NCBI GenBank assembly: GCA_031553755.1
Contig: JAVBKZ010000059.1
Coordinates: forward strand, 1 to 51,257
Source of the DNA: JAIRVZ01 sp031553755
GTDB taxonomy: Bacteria; Bacteroidota; Bacteroidia; Bacteroidales; Azobacteroidaceae
Length of the DNA: 51,257 nt
Reading direction: 5' to 3'
In this document: one piece after another, positions 1-9,312 of the stretch
Position numbering within the stretch: position 1 is the first letter of the stretch
Layout: every line of letters begins with the position of its first letter
The notes under the pieces: model-generated
The model's database searches: none
What the model saw: only the letters and a program-made list of their open reading frames with translations
What the model was told of the DNA's origin: nothing
Program-made: the position numbers and the translations under genes

Positions 1-30
1 TATTTTACCTAACAAATTAAAAACCTAATT

Positions 31-120
31 TGTCATTGCGGGCTTGACCCGCAATCTATTGATAATCAGCAATTCATTAAGAGATCCTGAATCAAGTTCA
101 GGATGACAGAGCGATTAGGT
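31..120. repeat. Inverted pair of palindromic intergenic repeats
   Basis: Two related palindromic units face each other. The unit at 31-57 reads TGTCATTGCGGGCTTGACCC and continues to GCAATCT. The unit at 81-110 is its inverted relative, with a stem ATCCTGA/TCAGGAT. The outer ends ACCTAAT (about 23-29) and ATTAGGT (114-120) are also inverted, so the block is a nested hairpin. A third copy of the same family lies at 48093-48130, upstream of metA. Such units are non-coding and may spread as REP/MITE-like elements, or act as transcription ends; that role is inferred. Confidence 0.6.
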
Positions 121-148
121 AGTATAACGGATACTCATTTAATATTTA

Positions 149-1741
149 TTACTTTTTTATAAAAACGGAAGTCTCGCTTCTTTCATTATCCGAAAGAGTA
201 ATAATGTAAGTTCCTTTTGCTAAACTTTGTACGGGAATAGGTTCTCCTTCTGAAATTAAAGTTCCTTTCTTTTGTAACTTTCCTGTAATATTGCAAATAA
301 AATACTTAATAGAAGAAGATGTTTTTTCTACATCCGAAGAAATTACAAAAAGTTCATTTTCCACAGGATTTGGAAATACAGCGTATCTAGGATAACCTTT
401 TTGAAAAACATTATGAGTTGGGGTTCCACTCTCCGAATCGTCATAAGTAACAGAAATAGACCATAATTTTTGAGGCGAGTTACCTTCTTCAACGATAGAA
501 TTATAAACGGTATAAATATCTTTGCCATTTTCCTTTGTCCATCCGTCACTACAAAAAGCAGGCGATTCCTCCCTCATAAATTCTGTTTTTTGTGATGTAA
601 TCTCCCTGTTATATCTATAAGGATGAATCTTTGAATGATTTAACCGAAGCGAGTCTACTACTTTTGTTCTTTCTCCATTTTCGGTAGTATAAGAATTCGC
701 TTTCGTCCATGTATTCATTATTACAACATCCGCTTGGTCGACTAGAGCACGGGCATTAGAATATTTAATGATTTCCCTGCTATTGGGGATTAAAATTCCA
801 TCATTGTCATAATATTCAATTTCATAACCGGAATTTGATAAAATACCATTCGAATTTTGGAAATAATCATGTTTGACTGTTGTTGTGTTCGTTTTTGTTT
901 TCATACACAACTGGTTATTATTTCCATCACAAGCATATATCACCTCATCTTTAAAAAAACCATGATAAATGTCCCACGACCTGTCAATGCCGGAATAGGT
1001 GTATTCTATTAACGAAGTTCGTTTTAATTGGTTATTCTCATCTATACACGATGAAATTATTTTATCAGGAAGAGGAACTTTTCCATTCGCGTTTTCTAAT
1101 GAAAAATCGTATAAAGCATACGTATATTCAATTTTTTGAATCAGGTTCCAATTTTCCGAACCATTTGCTTTTTCATATATCGACAGATCTGAAATTCGAC
1201 TTTTATCCCACCAAACAGGCTTATTCCAATTTGAGCCAATACCTGTTTCAACGACTATCGAAGTATATTGTTCATACGTTTTTTCTATTTTTCGATGAAT
1301 CAGTTCGGTATCAGATTTCCAAATAAAAATTTCTTTTTTTATTTCCGGATGATTTTCTCCAATAGTTTCAAAATAAACCTTTTCCTCTTCATAAAAAGCA
1401 TTCCATTCCGAATTTTTAAGAGAAAAATATATAGCCTTTTTAAAATTGAAATTTGAGTCGTATTCGTATGAATATTTGGTTTTTACATTATTATTTAATT
1501 CTTCAACACATGAAGATATTAATAACGGAAGATCGGAAAAACTTCCGGTTACAGGATTTATAAACGTATAATCGCTAATTTTTTTTAACTGTTCGCCCTT
1601 ATTATTATGTATCACAATGTTATTCAACTGGTTTCCCAATTCATTTTTAACAGGAAGTTTTTTTACATAAACTTGAGCCTGCATTCCTAAAGGGAATGAC
1701 AACAACACTGGTATGCAAAAAATAAGAAAAACCTTTTTCAT
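149..1741 (-). CDS. Secreted protein of unknown function with T9SS sorting domain
   Basis: A 530-residue protein with a clear N-terminal signal peptide (hydrophobic residues about 5-20, cleavage likely after Ala-Gln near residue 23). The last ~75 residues form a type A T9SS C-terminal sorting domain: it opens with YAVFPNPVENELFV, has a central GKL turn, and ends with KGTYIITLSDNE and a basic tail. The product should cross the outer membrane by type IX secretion and be anchored or released. The central ~430 residues are rich in Tyr, Asn, Glu and Lys, with many Y-x-Y strands (YSYEYD, YTYSG) that suggest stacked beta strands; I recognise no catalytic domain. A consensus Bacteroidota promoter lies just upstream at 1771-1801, and dnaE is divergent. 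The start ATG at 1741 is supported by the signal peptide. Confidence 0.8.
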   Translation of the reverse strand: MKKVFLIFCIPVLLSFPLGMQAQVYVKKLPVKNELGNQLNNIVIHNNKGEQLKKISDYTFINPVTGSFSDLPLLISSCVEELNNNVKTKYSYEYDSNFNFKKAIYFSLKNSEWNAFYEEEKVYFETIGENHPEIKKEIFIWKSDTELIHRKIEKTYEQYTSIVVETGIGSNWNKPVWWDKSRISDLSIYEKANGSENWNLIQKIEYTYALYDFSLENANGKVPLPDKIISSCIDENNQLKRTSLIEYTYSGIDRSWDIYHGFFKDEVIYACDGNNNQLCMKTKTNTTTVKHDYFQNSNGILSNSGYEIEYYDNDGILIPNSREIIKYSNARALVDQADVVIMNTWTKANSYTTENGERTKVVDSLRLNHSKIHPYRYNREITSQKTEFMREESPAFCSDGWTKENGKDIYTVYNSIVEEGNSPQKLWSISVTYDDSESGTPTHNVFQKGYPRYAVFPNPVENELFVISSDVEKTSSSIKYFICNITGKLQKKGTLISEGEPIPVQSLAKGTYIITLSDNERSETSVFIKK

Positions 1742-1770
1742 GTTTTTTTAAGATAAAAAGTTGATCATAA

Positions 1771-1801
1771 CAAATGTATGAATTAAACATACATACACAA
1801 A
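1771..1801 (-). promoter_or_regulatory. Bacteroidota-type promoter of the T9SS protein gene
   Basis: On the minus strand a TTTG box (1798-1801) is followed after 19 bases by TACATTTG (1771-1778). This matches the -33 TTTG / -7 TAnnTTTG consensus of the primary Bacteroidota sigma factor. The start codon at 1741 would follow a leader of about 25 bases. Confidence 0.65.
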
Positions 1802-1947
1802 GTTACAAAACTACAAAATTTGCACCAAAAAATATAAGATGTTGATAACTTTTGTGAAATTTATTTTTCATATAAGAAAGAATTAGTGTAATTTTATCCG
1901 TTAAAATTCAAAATAAAAATACATAAAACTCGGATAACAAATCAATT

Positions 1948-4900
1948 ATGTCATTCTCCCATTTGCACGTACACAGCCATTATTCGTTACTCGATGGAAT
2001 GTCGGCCATACCTCAACTCGTAGAAAAAGCCATCAAGTGTGGTATGAGAAGTATAGCGCTTACAGATCATGGAAACATGTTTGGCATAAAAGAATTTATT
2101 GATTACGTAGCGAAAGTAAATAAGGGAAAAGCTCCGGAAGAAAAATTCAAACCCATTATAGGAGTTGAAGCGTATTGTGCCCGGCGTACCCGTTTCGACA
2201 AGACATTGAAAGAAGACGGTAGTGGTTGGCATTTAATATTGTTGGCAAAAAATAAAAAAGGCTATCAGAATTTATGCAAGCTCGTATCTTCCTCATGGAT
2301 AGATGGTTATTATTATCGTCCACGTATTGATAAAGATTGTTTAAAACAATATTCCGAAGGATTAATTGTATGTTCCGCTTGCTTAGGAGGTGAAATTCCC
2401 CGCAAAATTGCCGATGGTAGTATCAAAGACGCGGAAGAAGCAATATGGTGGTTCAAAGAAATTTTCGGAGATGATTATTACCTCGAAATGCAACGCCATA
2501 AAACCGATAAACCCGGAGCAGACACCACGACCTACGAAAAACAAGTCATGGTAAATGAAGTTTTGGTTGAATTGGCTAAAAAAACAAATACTAAAATTAT
2601 CGCTTCGAATGATGTGCACTTTATTGAAGAAGAACACGCCGAAGCTCACGACCGCTTGATATGCCTCAGCACCGGGAAAGATTTGGATGATCCCAACCGG
2701 ATGCACTATACAAAACAAGAATGGCTGAAAACTCCCGAAGAAATGAGCGCTATTTTTTCGGATATGCCCGAAGTTCTTTCCAATACAATCGAAATCGCGG
2801 ATAAAATAGAACATTTCAGTATTGATTCGGATGCGATTATGCCGATGTTCCCTATTCCTAAAACTTTTGGAACGGAAGAATCTTATAGGGAGAAATATTC
2901 GGAAGATGTATTACGTGAAGAATTTAACAAAGAAGACGATGCTCGTTTTGATAAATTAGGTGGTTATAATAAAGTTATCCGTATAAAACTTGAAGCTGAT
3001 TATCTCAGAGATTTGACAATGCAAAAAGCCGTCGGAAGATATGGCGACCCTATTCCTTCCGACATTCTGGAACGCATCGAATTCGAACTGGAAACCATGA
3101 AAACGATGGGATTTCCCGGATATTTCCTGATTGTACAAGATTTTATAGAAGCGGCTCGAAATATGCGTGTCGCTGTCGGACCGGGCCGAGGTTCAGCTGC
3201 GGGCTCTGCCGTCGCTTATTGCTTGGGGATTACAGACATAGACCCGATTAAATACGATTTACTTTTCGAACGTTTCCTCAATCCCGACCGTATTTCGATG
3301 CCCGATATTGATATCGACTTCGATGATGACGGAAGAGGTGATGTATTGCGTTGGGTAAAAGAAAAATATGGGAAGGAAAAAGTCGCGCACATTGTTACTT
3401 ATGGAACAATGGCTGCGAAATCATCCATCAAAGACGTTGCTCGTGTACAAAAACTTCCGTTGTCGGAAGCCGACCGTTTGACTAAACTGATTCCGGACCG
3501 TTTGCCGGAAGATAAAGCGACAGGAAAAGCGCCAAAAATCAATATAAAGAATAGTATTAAATTTGTTCCCGAATTACAGGAAGCGCGTAATTCTTACGAT
3601 CAAAATCTGTCTGACACGCTGAAATACGCGGAAATTTTGGAAGGAACTGTCCGGCAAACGGGCGTACACGCTTGCGGTGTAATTATCGGGGCCGACGATT
3701 TGACGAATTTCGTTCCGTTAAGTACGGCAAAAGAAAAAGGAAGTGACGAAGATTTGTTAGTAACCCAATATGAAGGTTCTGTAATTGAATCGGTTGGACT
3801 AATCAAAATGGATTTCCTCGGATTAAAAACTTTATCTATCATCAAAGAGGCTTTATCCAATGTGAAAAAATCGAAAGGTATAGATATTGACATATCACAA
3901 ATCCCGATTGATGACGTTAAAACTTATGAATTATACAGTAAAGGACAAACCGTAGGTACATTTCAGTTTGAGTCTGCCGGAATGCAAAAATACTTGCGCG
4001 AATTGCAACCGACCAAATTCGAAGACCTGATAGCGATGAACGCGCTTTATCGTCCGGGACCAATGGCCTATATCCCTGATTTCATCGACCGCAAACACGA
4101 ACGGAAAGAAATTACTTACGATTTTCCGGAAATGGAATCCCGTTTGAAAGATACTTACGGGATTACGGTTTATCAGGAACAAGTGATGCTTTTGAGTCGT
4201 GATTTGGCAGGATTCACTCGCGGACAATCGGATGAATTGCGGAAAGCTATGGGTAAAAAACTCGTAGACAAAATGGAAGCCTTGAAAGTAAAATTCCTTC
4301 AAGGAGCCGAAAATAACGGGTTCGGGCCTAAAGAAAAATTAGAAAAAATTTGGGGAGATTGGGCCGAATTTGCCAAATATGCTTTCAATAAATCCCATGC
4401 GACTTGTTATTCTTGGGTGTCATACCAAACAGCCTATTTGAAAGCGCATTATCCCGGCGAATTTATGGCTGCCAACTTAACCCGTAACAAAGACGATATC
4501 GGTGAAATCACAAAATTCATGGACGAATGTAAAAGCATGGGAATTGTGGTAAAAGGTCCGGATGTCAACGAATCGGATTTGAACTTCACAGTAAACAAAT
4601 CGGGCGACATCCGTTTTGGTTTGGGTGGCGTTAAAGGAGTCGGTTCAGGCGCGGTAGAATATATTATTAGGGAACGAAATGAAAACGGTCCATTCAAAGG
4701 AATTTTCGACTTTGTCGAACGTATTAATCTGACAGCTTGCAACAAAAAAAACATAGAAGCCTTATGCTTAGCCGGCGCTTTCGATAATTTTACGGAAGCC
4801 AAACGCGAACAATATTTTGCTGAAAACTCAAAAGGAGAAATATTCATCGAAAACCTGATTCGCTATGGAAATAAATATCAATTAGATAAATCGACTGCTC

Positions 4901-5619
4901 AAAACTCACTTTTCGGAGGATTCGATACGGTAGAAATCGCTAAACCCGAAATTCCGCAAGCCGAATCATGGAGTTCTTTAGAACGTTTAAATAAAGAAAA
5001 AGAATTAGTAGGAATTTATTTATCTTCGCACCCGTTGGATGATTTTTACATCGTCCTAAACCATGTTTGCAACACCGGAATGAAAGAATTATCCGAAGAT
5101 AAATACGCTTTAAAAGGCCGTGAAATAGTGATGGGAGGCATCGTTGTCGGATTCAGGGAAGGTATGACAAAGATGGGAAAACCTTTTGGAATCCTCAAAC
5201 TCGAAGATTACACAGGCAACGCGGAAATCCCTTTATTCGGAAACGATTATATAGAATACGGTAAATATTGCCGTCCTAACATGTATCTTTTAATCAAAGG
5301 ACAATTTCAACCTCGAAAGTTCAACGAAAATGAACTGGATTTCAGAATCGCGTCTATCGAACAACTGCCTGATGTAAAAGATAAGTTGATAGAAAAAATA
5401 ACTATCAGTTTGCCTTTATTGGCGATAGAAGACGAAACAATCACCGAATTATCATCACTGATAAAAAACAATCCGGGAAATACTACGTTATACTTCCGTA
5501 TTGAAGACAGTGATAATAAAATATACATTTCATTAAATTCGGAAGGCCGGAAATATTCCGTATCCCGTGATTTAGTGAGATATTTGGAAAACAAACAAAT
5601 TAATTTTAAAATAAATTAA
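1948..5619 (+). CDS. dnaE: DNA polymerase III alpha subunit
   Basis: A 1223-residue replicative DNA polymerase that extends DNA at the fork within the PolIII holoenzyme. The N-terminus carries the PHP domain (HLHVHSHYSLLDG, residues 5-17). The catalytic palm follows, with GPGRGSAAGSAVAY (about 411-425) and PDIDIDFDD (452-460, the metal-binding aspartates). A fingers region with the YRPGP motif, a helix-hairpin-helix region near FGLGGVKGVGSGA, and a C-terminal OB fold (about 1050-1150) come next. Length fits the family, and nothing looks broken. The gene is the first of a pair with trxA, whose start lies 13 bases after the stop. The ATG at 1948 gives the expected PHP start. Confidence 0.98.
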   Translation: MSFSHLHVHSHYSLLDGMSAIPQLVEKAIKCGMRSIALTDHGNMFGIKEFIDYVAKVNKGKAPEEKFKPIIGVEAYCARRTRFDKTLKEDGSGWHLILLAKNKKGYQNLCKLVSSSWIDGYYYRPRIDKDCLKQYSEGLIVCSACLGGEIPRKIADGSIKDAEEAIWWFKEIFGDDYYLEMQRHKTDKPGADTTTYEKQVMVNEVLVELAKKTNTKIIASNDVHFIEEEHAEAHDRLICLSTGKDLDDPNRMHYTKQEWLKTPEEMSAIFSDMPEVLSNTIEIADKIEHFSIDSDAIMPMFPIPKTFGTEESYREKYSEDVLREEFNKEDDARFDKLGGYNKVIRIKLEADYLRDLTMQKAVGRYGDPIPSDILERIEFELETMKTMGFPGYFLIVQDFIEAARNMRVAVGPGRGSAAGSAVAYCLGITDIDPIKYDLLFERFLNPDRISMPDIDIDFDDDGRGDVLRWVKEKYGKEKVAHIVTYGTMAAKSSIKDVARVQKLPLSEADRLTKLIPDRLPEDKATGKAPKINIKNSIKFVPELQEARNSYDQNLSDTLKYAEILEGTVRQTGVHACGVIIGADDLTNFVPLSTAKEKGSDEDLLVTQYEGSVIESVGLIKMDFLGLKTLSIIKEALSNVKKSKGIDIDISQIPIDDVKTYELYSKGQTVGTFQFESAGMQKYLRELQPTKFEDLIAMNALYRPGPMAYIPDFIDRKHERKEITYDFPEMESRLKDTYGITVYQEQVMLLSRDLAGFTRGQSDELRKAMGKKLVDKMEALKVKFLQGAENNGFGPKEKLEKIWGDWAEFAKYAFNKSHATCYSWVSYQTAYLKAHYPGEFMAANLTRNKDDIGEITKFMDECKSMGIVVKGPDVNESDLNFTVNKSGDIRFGLGGVKGVGSGAVEYIIRERNENGPFKGIFDFVERINLTACNKKNIEALCLAGAFDNFTEAKREQYFAENSKGEIFIENLIRYGNKYQLDKSTAQNSLFGGFDTVEIAKPEIPQAESWSSLERLNKEKELVGIYLSSHPLDDFYIVLNHVCNTGMKELSEDKYALKGREIVMGGIVVGFREGMTKMGKPFGILKLEDYTGNAEIPLFGNDYIEYGKYCRPNMYLLIKGQFQPRKFNENELDFRIASIEQLPDVKDKLIEKITISLPLLAIEDETITELSSLIKNNPGNTTLYFRIEDSDNKIYISLNSEGRKYSVSRDLVRYLENKQINFKIN

Positions 5620-5632
5620 AAACAAACTAATT

Positions 5633-5947
5633 ATGGCATTGCAAATAACAGATTCGAATTTCGAAGAATTATTAAAAGGGGATAAACCTGTTGTTGTTGA
5701 TTTTTGGGCGGAATGGTGCGGTCCTTGTCTGATGATTGGCCCAATCATTGAAGAATTAGCCCATGAATATGAAGGGAAAGTGGTTATCGGCAAATTAAAT
5801 GTCGATGAAAACGATGAAGTAGTCGGACAATTCGGCATCCGGAATATACCAACCATCCTCTTCTTTAAGAATGGGGAATTAGTCGATAAACACGTTGGAG
5901 CTGCCCAAAAAAGCGTATTAGAAACAAAAATAAAAGCCTTGTTATAA
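5633..5947 (+). CDS. trxA: Thioredoxin
   Basis: A 104-residue cytosolic thioredoxin that reduces protein disulfides with electrons from thioredoxin reductase. The active site is W-C-G-P-C with Cys29 and Cys32, preceded by the family DFWAEW strand. The cis-proline region reads RNIPTILFF. The length is typical for a stand-alone thioredoxin and there is no signal peptide, so it acts in the cytoplasm. It lies 13 bases downstream of dnaE on the same strand and is almost certainly co-transcribed; I see no separate promoter. Confidence 0.97.
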   Translation: MALQITDSNFEELLKGDKPVVVDFWAEWCGPCLMIGPIIEELAHEYEGKVVIGKLNVDENDEVVGQFGIRNIPTILFFKNGELVDKHVGAAQKSVLETKIKALL

Positions 5948-5985
5948 AAGGTATTTTAAATTTACAATCGAGAACATTATAACTG

Positions 5986-6154
5986 TTTTTAAACCACATA
6001 AGGCACATAGGAAATTTTAAACCATGGAGGCACGAAGAACATAGAGCATTATATTTTTATGTAATCAAGAATATTTCAATTATGTTTAATTTATTCTCCA
6101 TGTCCTCCATGTCTCTATGGTGAAATAAAACTTATGTGCCTTATGTGGTTAAAA
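5986..6154. repeat. Large imperfect inverted repeat (MITE-like) between trxA and rsmD
   Basis: The left arm begins TTTTTAAACCACATAAGGCA at about 5986. The right arm ends with its complement, TGCCTTATGTGGTTAAAA, at 6137-6154. Further inward, CCATGGAGGCACG..CATAGAG (about 6022-6046) pairs imperfectly with CTCCATGTCCTCCATGTCTC (about 6096-6115). No reading frame fits inside. The structure looks like a non-autonomous palindromic repeat; it also fills most of the gene-free gap between 5948 and 6229. Confidence 0.6.
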
Positions 6155-6229
6155 TATAGCCCTATTCGAAATTTTTAAACAGGTTCTGTATTATCTGTTT
6201 TTTTTGTGTGTATTGAATTATTCTTTGAT

Positions 6230-6769
6230 ATGAGAATTATAGGAGGAAAATATAAAAGTCGCAGGTTTGATGTCCCTAAAAATTTCAAGGCAAGACCAAC
6301 AACCGATTTCGCGAAAGAAAACATATTCAATGTTGTCAATAATTTGATAGATCTGGAATCGTGCGAAGCCTTAGACCTGTTTTCCGGAACCGGAAGTATC
6401 AGTTTTGAACTGATATCGAGAGGTTGTGACAAAGTTATCTGTGTAGAAAAAAATTTCGCTCACTATAGTTTTATAAAGAAAGTACAATCAGAATTAAAAA
6501 CCGAAGCTCTAATACCGTTAAAAGGTGATGTTTTTAAGTTTTTAGAAACTTGTAGCCAACAATTTGATTTTATCTTTGCCGACCCTCCATTCGCTTTAAA
6601 AGAATTAAAAACCGTTCCTATTTTGGTTTTGGAAAAAAAATTACTGAAACCCGGAGGAATTTTTATCATGGAACATCCTAAAGAATATGATTTTTCAACG
6701 CTGCCCGGATTTTATCAACATCGGAGTTACGGAGCTGTCAATTTTAGTATTTTCATGATGCTGGAATAA
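6230..6769 (+). CDS. rsmD: 16S rRNA (guanine(966)-N(2))-methyltransferase RsmD
   Basis: A 179-residue SAM-dependent methyltransferase that modifies G966 of 16S rRNA during 30S assembly. It starts with the family signature MRIIGGKYKSR and has the RPTTDFAKENIFN segment. The SAM-binding motif is LDLFSGTGSISFE (about 54-66), and the catalytic motif is ADPPF (about 116-120), typical of N6/N2 base methyltransferases. A GTG eight codons upstream (6206) is in frame, but the ATG at 6230 matches the conserved N-terminus and is preferred. It stands alone between the palindromic repeat and the secreted lyase gene. Confidence 0.93.
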   Translation: MRIIGGKYKSRRFDVPKNFKARPTTDFAKENIFNVVNNLIDLESCEALDLFSGTGSISFELISRGCDKVICVEKNFAHYSFIKKVQSELKTEALIPLKGDVFKFLETCSQQFDFIFADPPFALKELKTVPILVLEKKLLKPGGIFIMEHPKEYDFSTLPGFYQHRSYGAVNFSIFMMLE

Positions 6770-6863
6770 AAATACATTCGTATTTAATTCCCAAAAAAGA
6801 TCGGCAAACGTATCTTATTGCCTAAATGATATTTTTTCTGAAATTTATTTTTGAGCTTATCCT

Positions 6864-6871
6864 TAACTTTG
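6864..6871 (+). promoter_or_regulatory. Putative -7 promoter box upstream of the beta-helix lyase
   Basis: TAACTTTG at 6864-6871 fits the TAnnTTTG consensus and lies 29 bases before the ATG at 6901. No good -33 TTTG is seen at normal spacing, so the call rests on one box. Confidence 0.4.
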
Positions 6872-6900
6872 TTATATAAAATTCTTATACAACAGTTTAT

Positions 6901-9048
6901 ATGACAAATTTAAATTTTTTCAAAGCTATTCTTTTTACCTTTGGATTATTGGCGATTTCTCAATCGCAGGCTAAAACAATTTATGTTACGGCAAACGCGA
7001 ACGAAGGACATGATTATGCAGGTAGTCAAACTACATCTTCTTACGACGACCCTATTAAATTCAGTTCCATATTCGCGTCTACAGCGTCAATGCCTTCCGG
7101 TTTTTTCGTATCAGGAGACACCCTGCTTTTTAAAGGTGGCCAATATGATTTGACTAAACAAATCACAATTGTTCAAACTTCGGGAACAAGCGAAAAAAGA
7201 AACTACATCGGAGCCTGCGCCGGAGAAGAAGTAATTTTGGATTTCAGAAAAGAGGCATACGGAGCAATCGGGATAAAATTCAGCACAAACTATTGCCATT
7301 TTGCAAACATAACAATCCGATACGCGGGAAAAAACGGATTATATGTAGGTGGCAGTAATAACCTGGTTGAAAATTGTAAAGTTTATGGCAACGGAGACAC
7401 TGGAGTGCAATTAAAAGGAGGAGGAAGCAACACTGTAAAAAATTGCGATTCATTCCAGAATTTTGATTACGAATCAACCCCCATAGGTGGAAATGCCGAT
7501 GGTTTTTGCGACAAACAATATACATCTACTTCAGGAAATATTTTTATCGGATGCCGCGCCTGGGAAAATTCAGACGATGGATGGGATTTTTTTCAACATA
7601 TTAGTGGTGGAAATCCGACTCAAATCAAAGAGTCATGGTGTTTCAACAACGGACCTTCTCAATATGAGATGACAAATCACCCTCGCTATGAAACAGATAA
7701 AACTTATTTGGATAAGTATAAAACATCTGAAGGAAAAATTATCATAACCAATGGTGGAAACGGAAACGGATTTAAGATCGGAGGAGAAGGAACAAAACAC
7801 AATGTTATTTTAACTAATTGTGTATCATTCAATAACAAAGTGAAAGGCTTTGACCAAAACAACAATGGAGGAGAGATGCAAGTTTACAACTGTACATCGT
7901 ATGCCAATAAAGGAAATAATTATGGATTGGGAAACAACGGAAAAGGAGCATCTTTAACCATAATGAATTGTGTTTCCGCTCCACAAAGCGTAAGTAATTC
8001 TTTCTTAACAGGAACCATTGCTCAAACAAACAACTGGAATGCGAGTCTGATAGTTACAGATGCCGATTTTCAAAGCGTAGATCTTAATCGCGCCTATGAT
8101 TCAAGAAACGCGGATGGTTCATTGACAGACATGGGCGGCTTGTTCCGTTTGAATTCTAACAGCAAATTAATAGACAAAGGAACAAAGATAGAAGGATTAA
8201 ATTTTTGTCATCAAACACTTGATTTAGGAGCGTTTGAGTTTTGTGGCGAAATCGAAGGCGGAGGCGATGATTCCGGCGTATTGATTCTTGACCAAAATTT
8301 TCAAGATTGGACACCTGTAGGAGCAGGAGATTGTTCTACTTCTACAAGTTATTCCGACACTCATTTTGCAGGGACAGAAACAAACCAAATCGCTTTGCTC
8401 AACGGAGGGACTGTTAATTTCACGCTTACCGACTATGCTGTAAATACCGTTTGTTCGGCTAAAAAACCGGATAAGCAACCCGAAGAAGTTTCAAATGGTT
8501 ACCTTTCATTAAACAAGACAAATCTTTCGGCTGAACCTCCGACAGCGGGAAAATTAGTAATCGGAGCATTGCCCAAAATAACCAATGTATTCTTTACTCT
8601 TTCCGCCACAGGAACAAACAGAGGATGTTATTTAGAATATTCTACCGATGGAGGTAACAATTGGATCAAAACACAAGAAAGTTTGTATATCGGATCGAAT
8701 GACACTCAAGGAGGTAATACTTTTTTAACCGACATCAATAAAGAAAATGTCATGCTTCGTTTTTCTACGGCAGACCAGATTATTCGTATCCATGATTTAA
8801 AAATTTATGGAAAATCGAATACCGCTTTAAAAAACATAAAAGAAAATGCCTTTGATTTAACCGTATCGAATAATGTTTTATACAGTTCAGAAGTTGTTTC
8901 CATGATGATATATAACGTTTCCGGAGTAGTTGTAAAAGCAGAAAAAAGCGCAAACCAATTATCTTTAAACAATTTATTATCAGGATTGTATATCGTAAAA
9001 GCTATCAATTCGGAAGGAAATGTGGTTACAAAAAAAATAAAAAACTAA
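6901..9048 (+). CDS. Secreted PL9-type pectate lyase-like beta-helix protein, T9SS sorted
   Basis: A 715-residue exported protein. A signal peptide covers residues 1-24 (ending SQSQA-KT). Residues ~25-450 form a right-handed parallel beta-helix with the polysaccharide lyase family 9 pattern: an opening TIYVTANANEGHDYAG, GNADGFCDK (about 197-205) and GCRAWENSDDGWDFF (about 217-231). In that family the Asp-rich face binds calcium and a helix lysine abstracts the proton during beta-elimination of polygalacturonate. A ~180-residue beta-sandwich-like region with Cys residues follows, then a T9SS sorting tail (last ~70 residues, ending SGLYIVKAINSEGNVVTKKI). The substrate is inferred from family resemblance; a related glycan is possible. 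No pectin-utilisation genes are adjacent. Confidence 0.78.
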   Translation: MTNLNFFKAILFTFGLLAISQSQAKTIYVTANANEGHDYAGSQTTSSYDDPIKFSSIFASTASMPSGFFVSGDTLLFKGGQYDLTKQITIVQTSGTSEKRNYIGACAGEEVILDFRKEAYGAIGIKFSTNYCHFANITIRYAGKNGLYVGGSNNLVENCKVYGNGDTGVQLKGGGSNTVKNCDSFQNFDYESTPIGGNADGFCDKQYTSTSGNIFIGCRAWENSDDGWDFFQHISGGNPTQIKESWCFNNGPSQYEMTNHPRYETDKTYLDKYKTSEGKIIITNGGNGNGFKIGGEGTKHNVILTNCVSFNNKVKGFDQNNNGGEMQVYNCTSYANKGNNYGLGNNGKGASLTIMNCVSAPQSVSNSFLTGTIAQTNNWNASLIVTDADFQSVDLNRAYDSRNADGSLTDMGGLFRLNSNSKLIDKGTKIEGLNFCHQTLDLGAFEFCGEIEGGGDDSGVLILDQNFQDWTPVGAGDCSTSTSYSDTHFAGTETNQIALLNGGTVNFTLTDYAVNTVCSAKKPDKQPEEVSNGYLSLNKTNLSAEPPTAGKLVIGALPKITNVFFTLSATGTNRGCYLEYSTDGGNNWIKTQESLYIGSNDTQGGNTFLTDINKENVMLRFSTADQIIRIHDLKIYGKSNTALKNIKENAFDLTVSNNVLYSSEVVSMMIYNVSGVVVKAEKSANQLSLNNLLSGLYIVKAINSEGNVVTKKIKN

Positions 9049-9102
9049 AAATTACCGGAACAAATGTAGAGATTTTTTGATAAATATTCAATGCCAATCA
9101 TC

Positions 9103-9187
9103 AAACACGGAGTAAAAGGAGTTTATTTTACAGCGTATCCCACCTCTTGATATCAGAATTTACTCTGTGAATAATTACTCTGTGTTT
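9103..9187. repeat. Inverted repeat in convergent intergenic region
   Basis: AAACACGGAGTAA (9103-9115) pairs with TTACTCTGTGTTT (9175-9187), with one mismatch or G-T pair in 13. It encloses about 60 bases without a reading frame. This lies downstream of the beta-helix gene and downstream of the convergent LRR gene. Confidence 0.45.
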
Positions 9188-9237
9188 AAAATCTATCATA
9201 TAGGCTTCAATAAATAATTACAATTAATTTGTAGCTA

Positions 9238-9270
9238 AACTCTAACAGAGTTTTGAACCCTGTTAGAGTT
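9238..9270. terminator. Perfect 11-bp hairpin between convergent genes
   Basis: AACTCTAACAG (9238-9248) and CTGTTAGAGTT (9260-9270) form a perfect 11-bp stem with an 11-base loop. It lies between two genes that converge (stops at 9048 and 9313), so it could end transcription from either side. The T-tract is weak on both strands, and it may equally be a dispersed palindromic repeat. Confidence 0.4.
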
Positions 9271-9312
9271 AATAAAAAGGAAACAACGTTCGACGTTAGT
9301 CAATTAGTGGTT

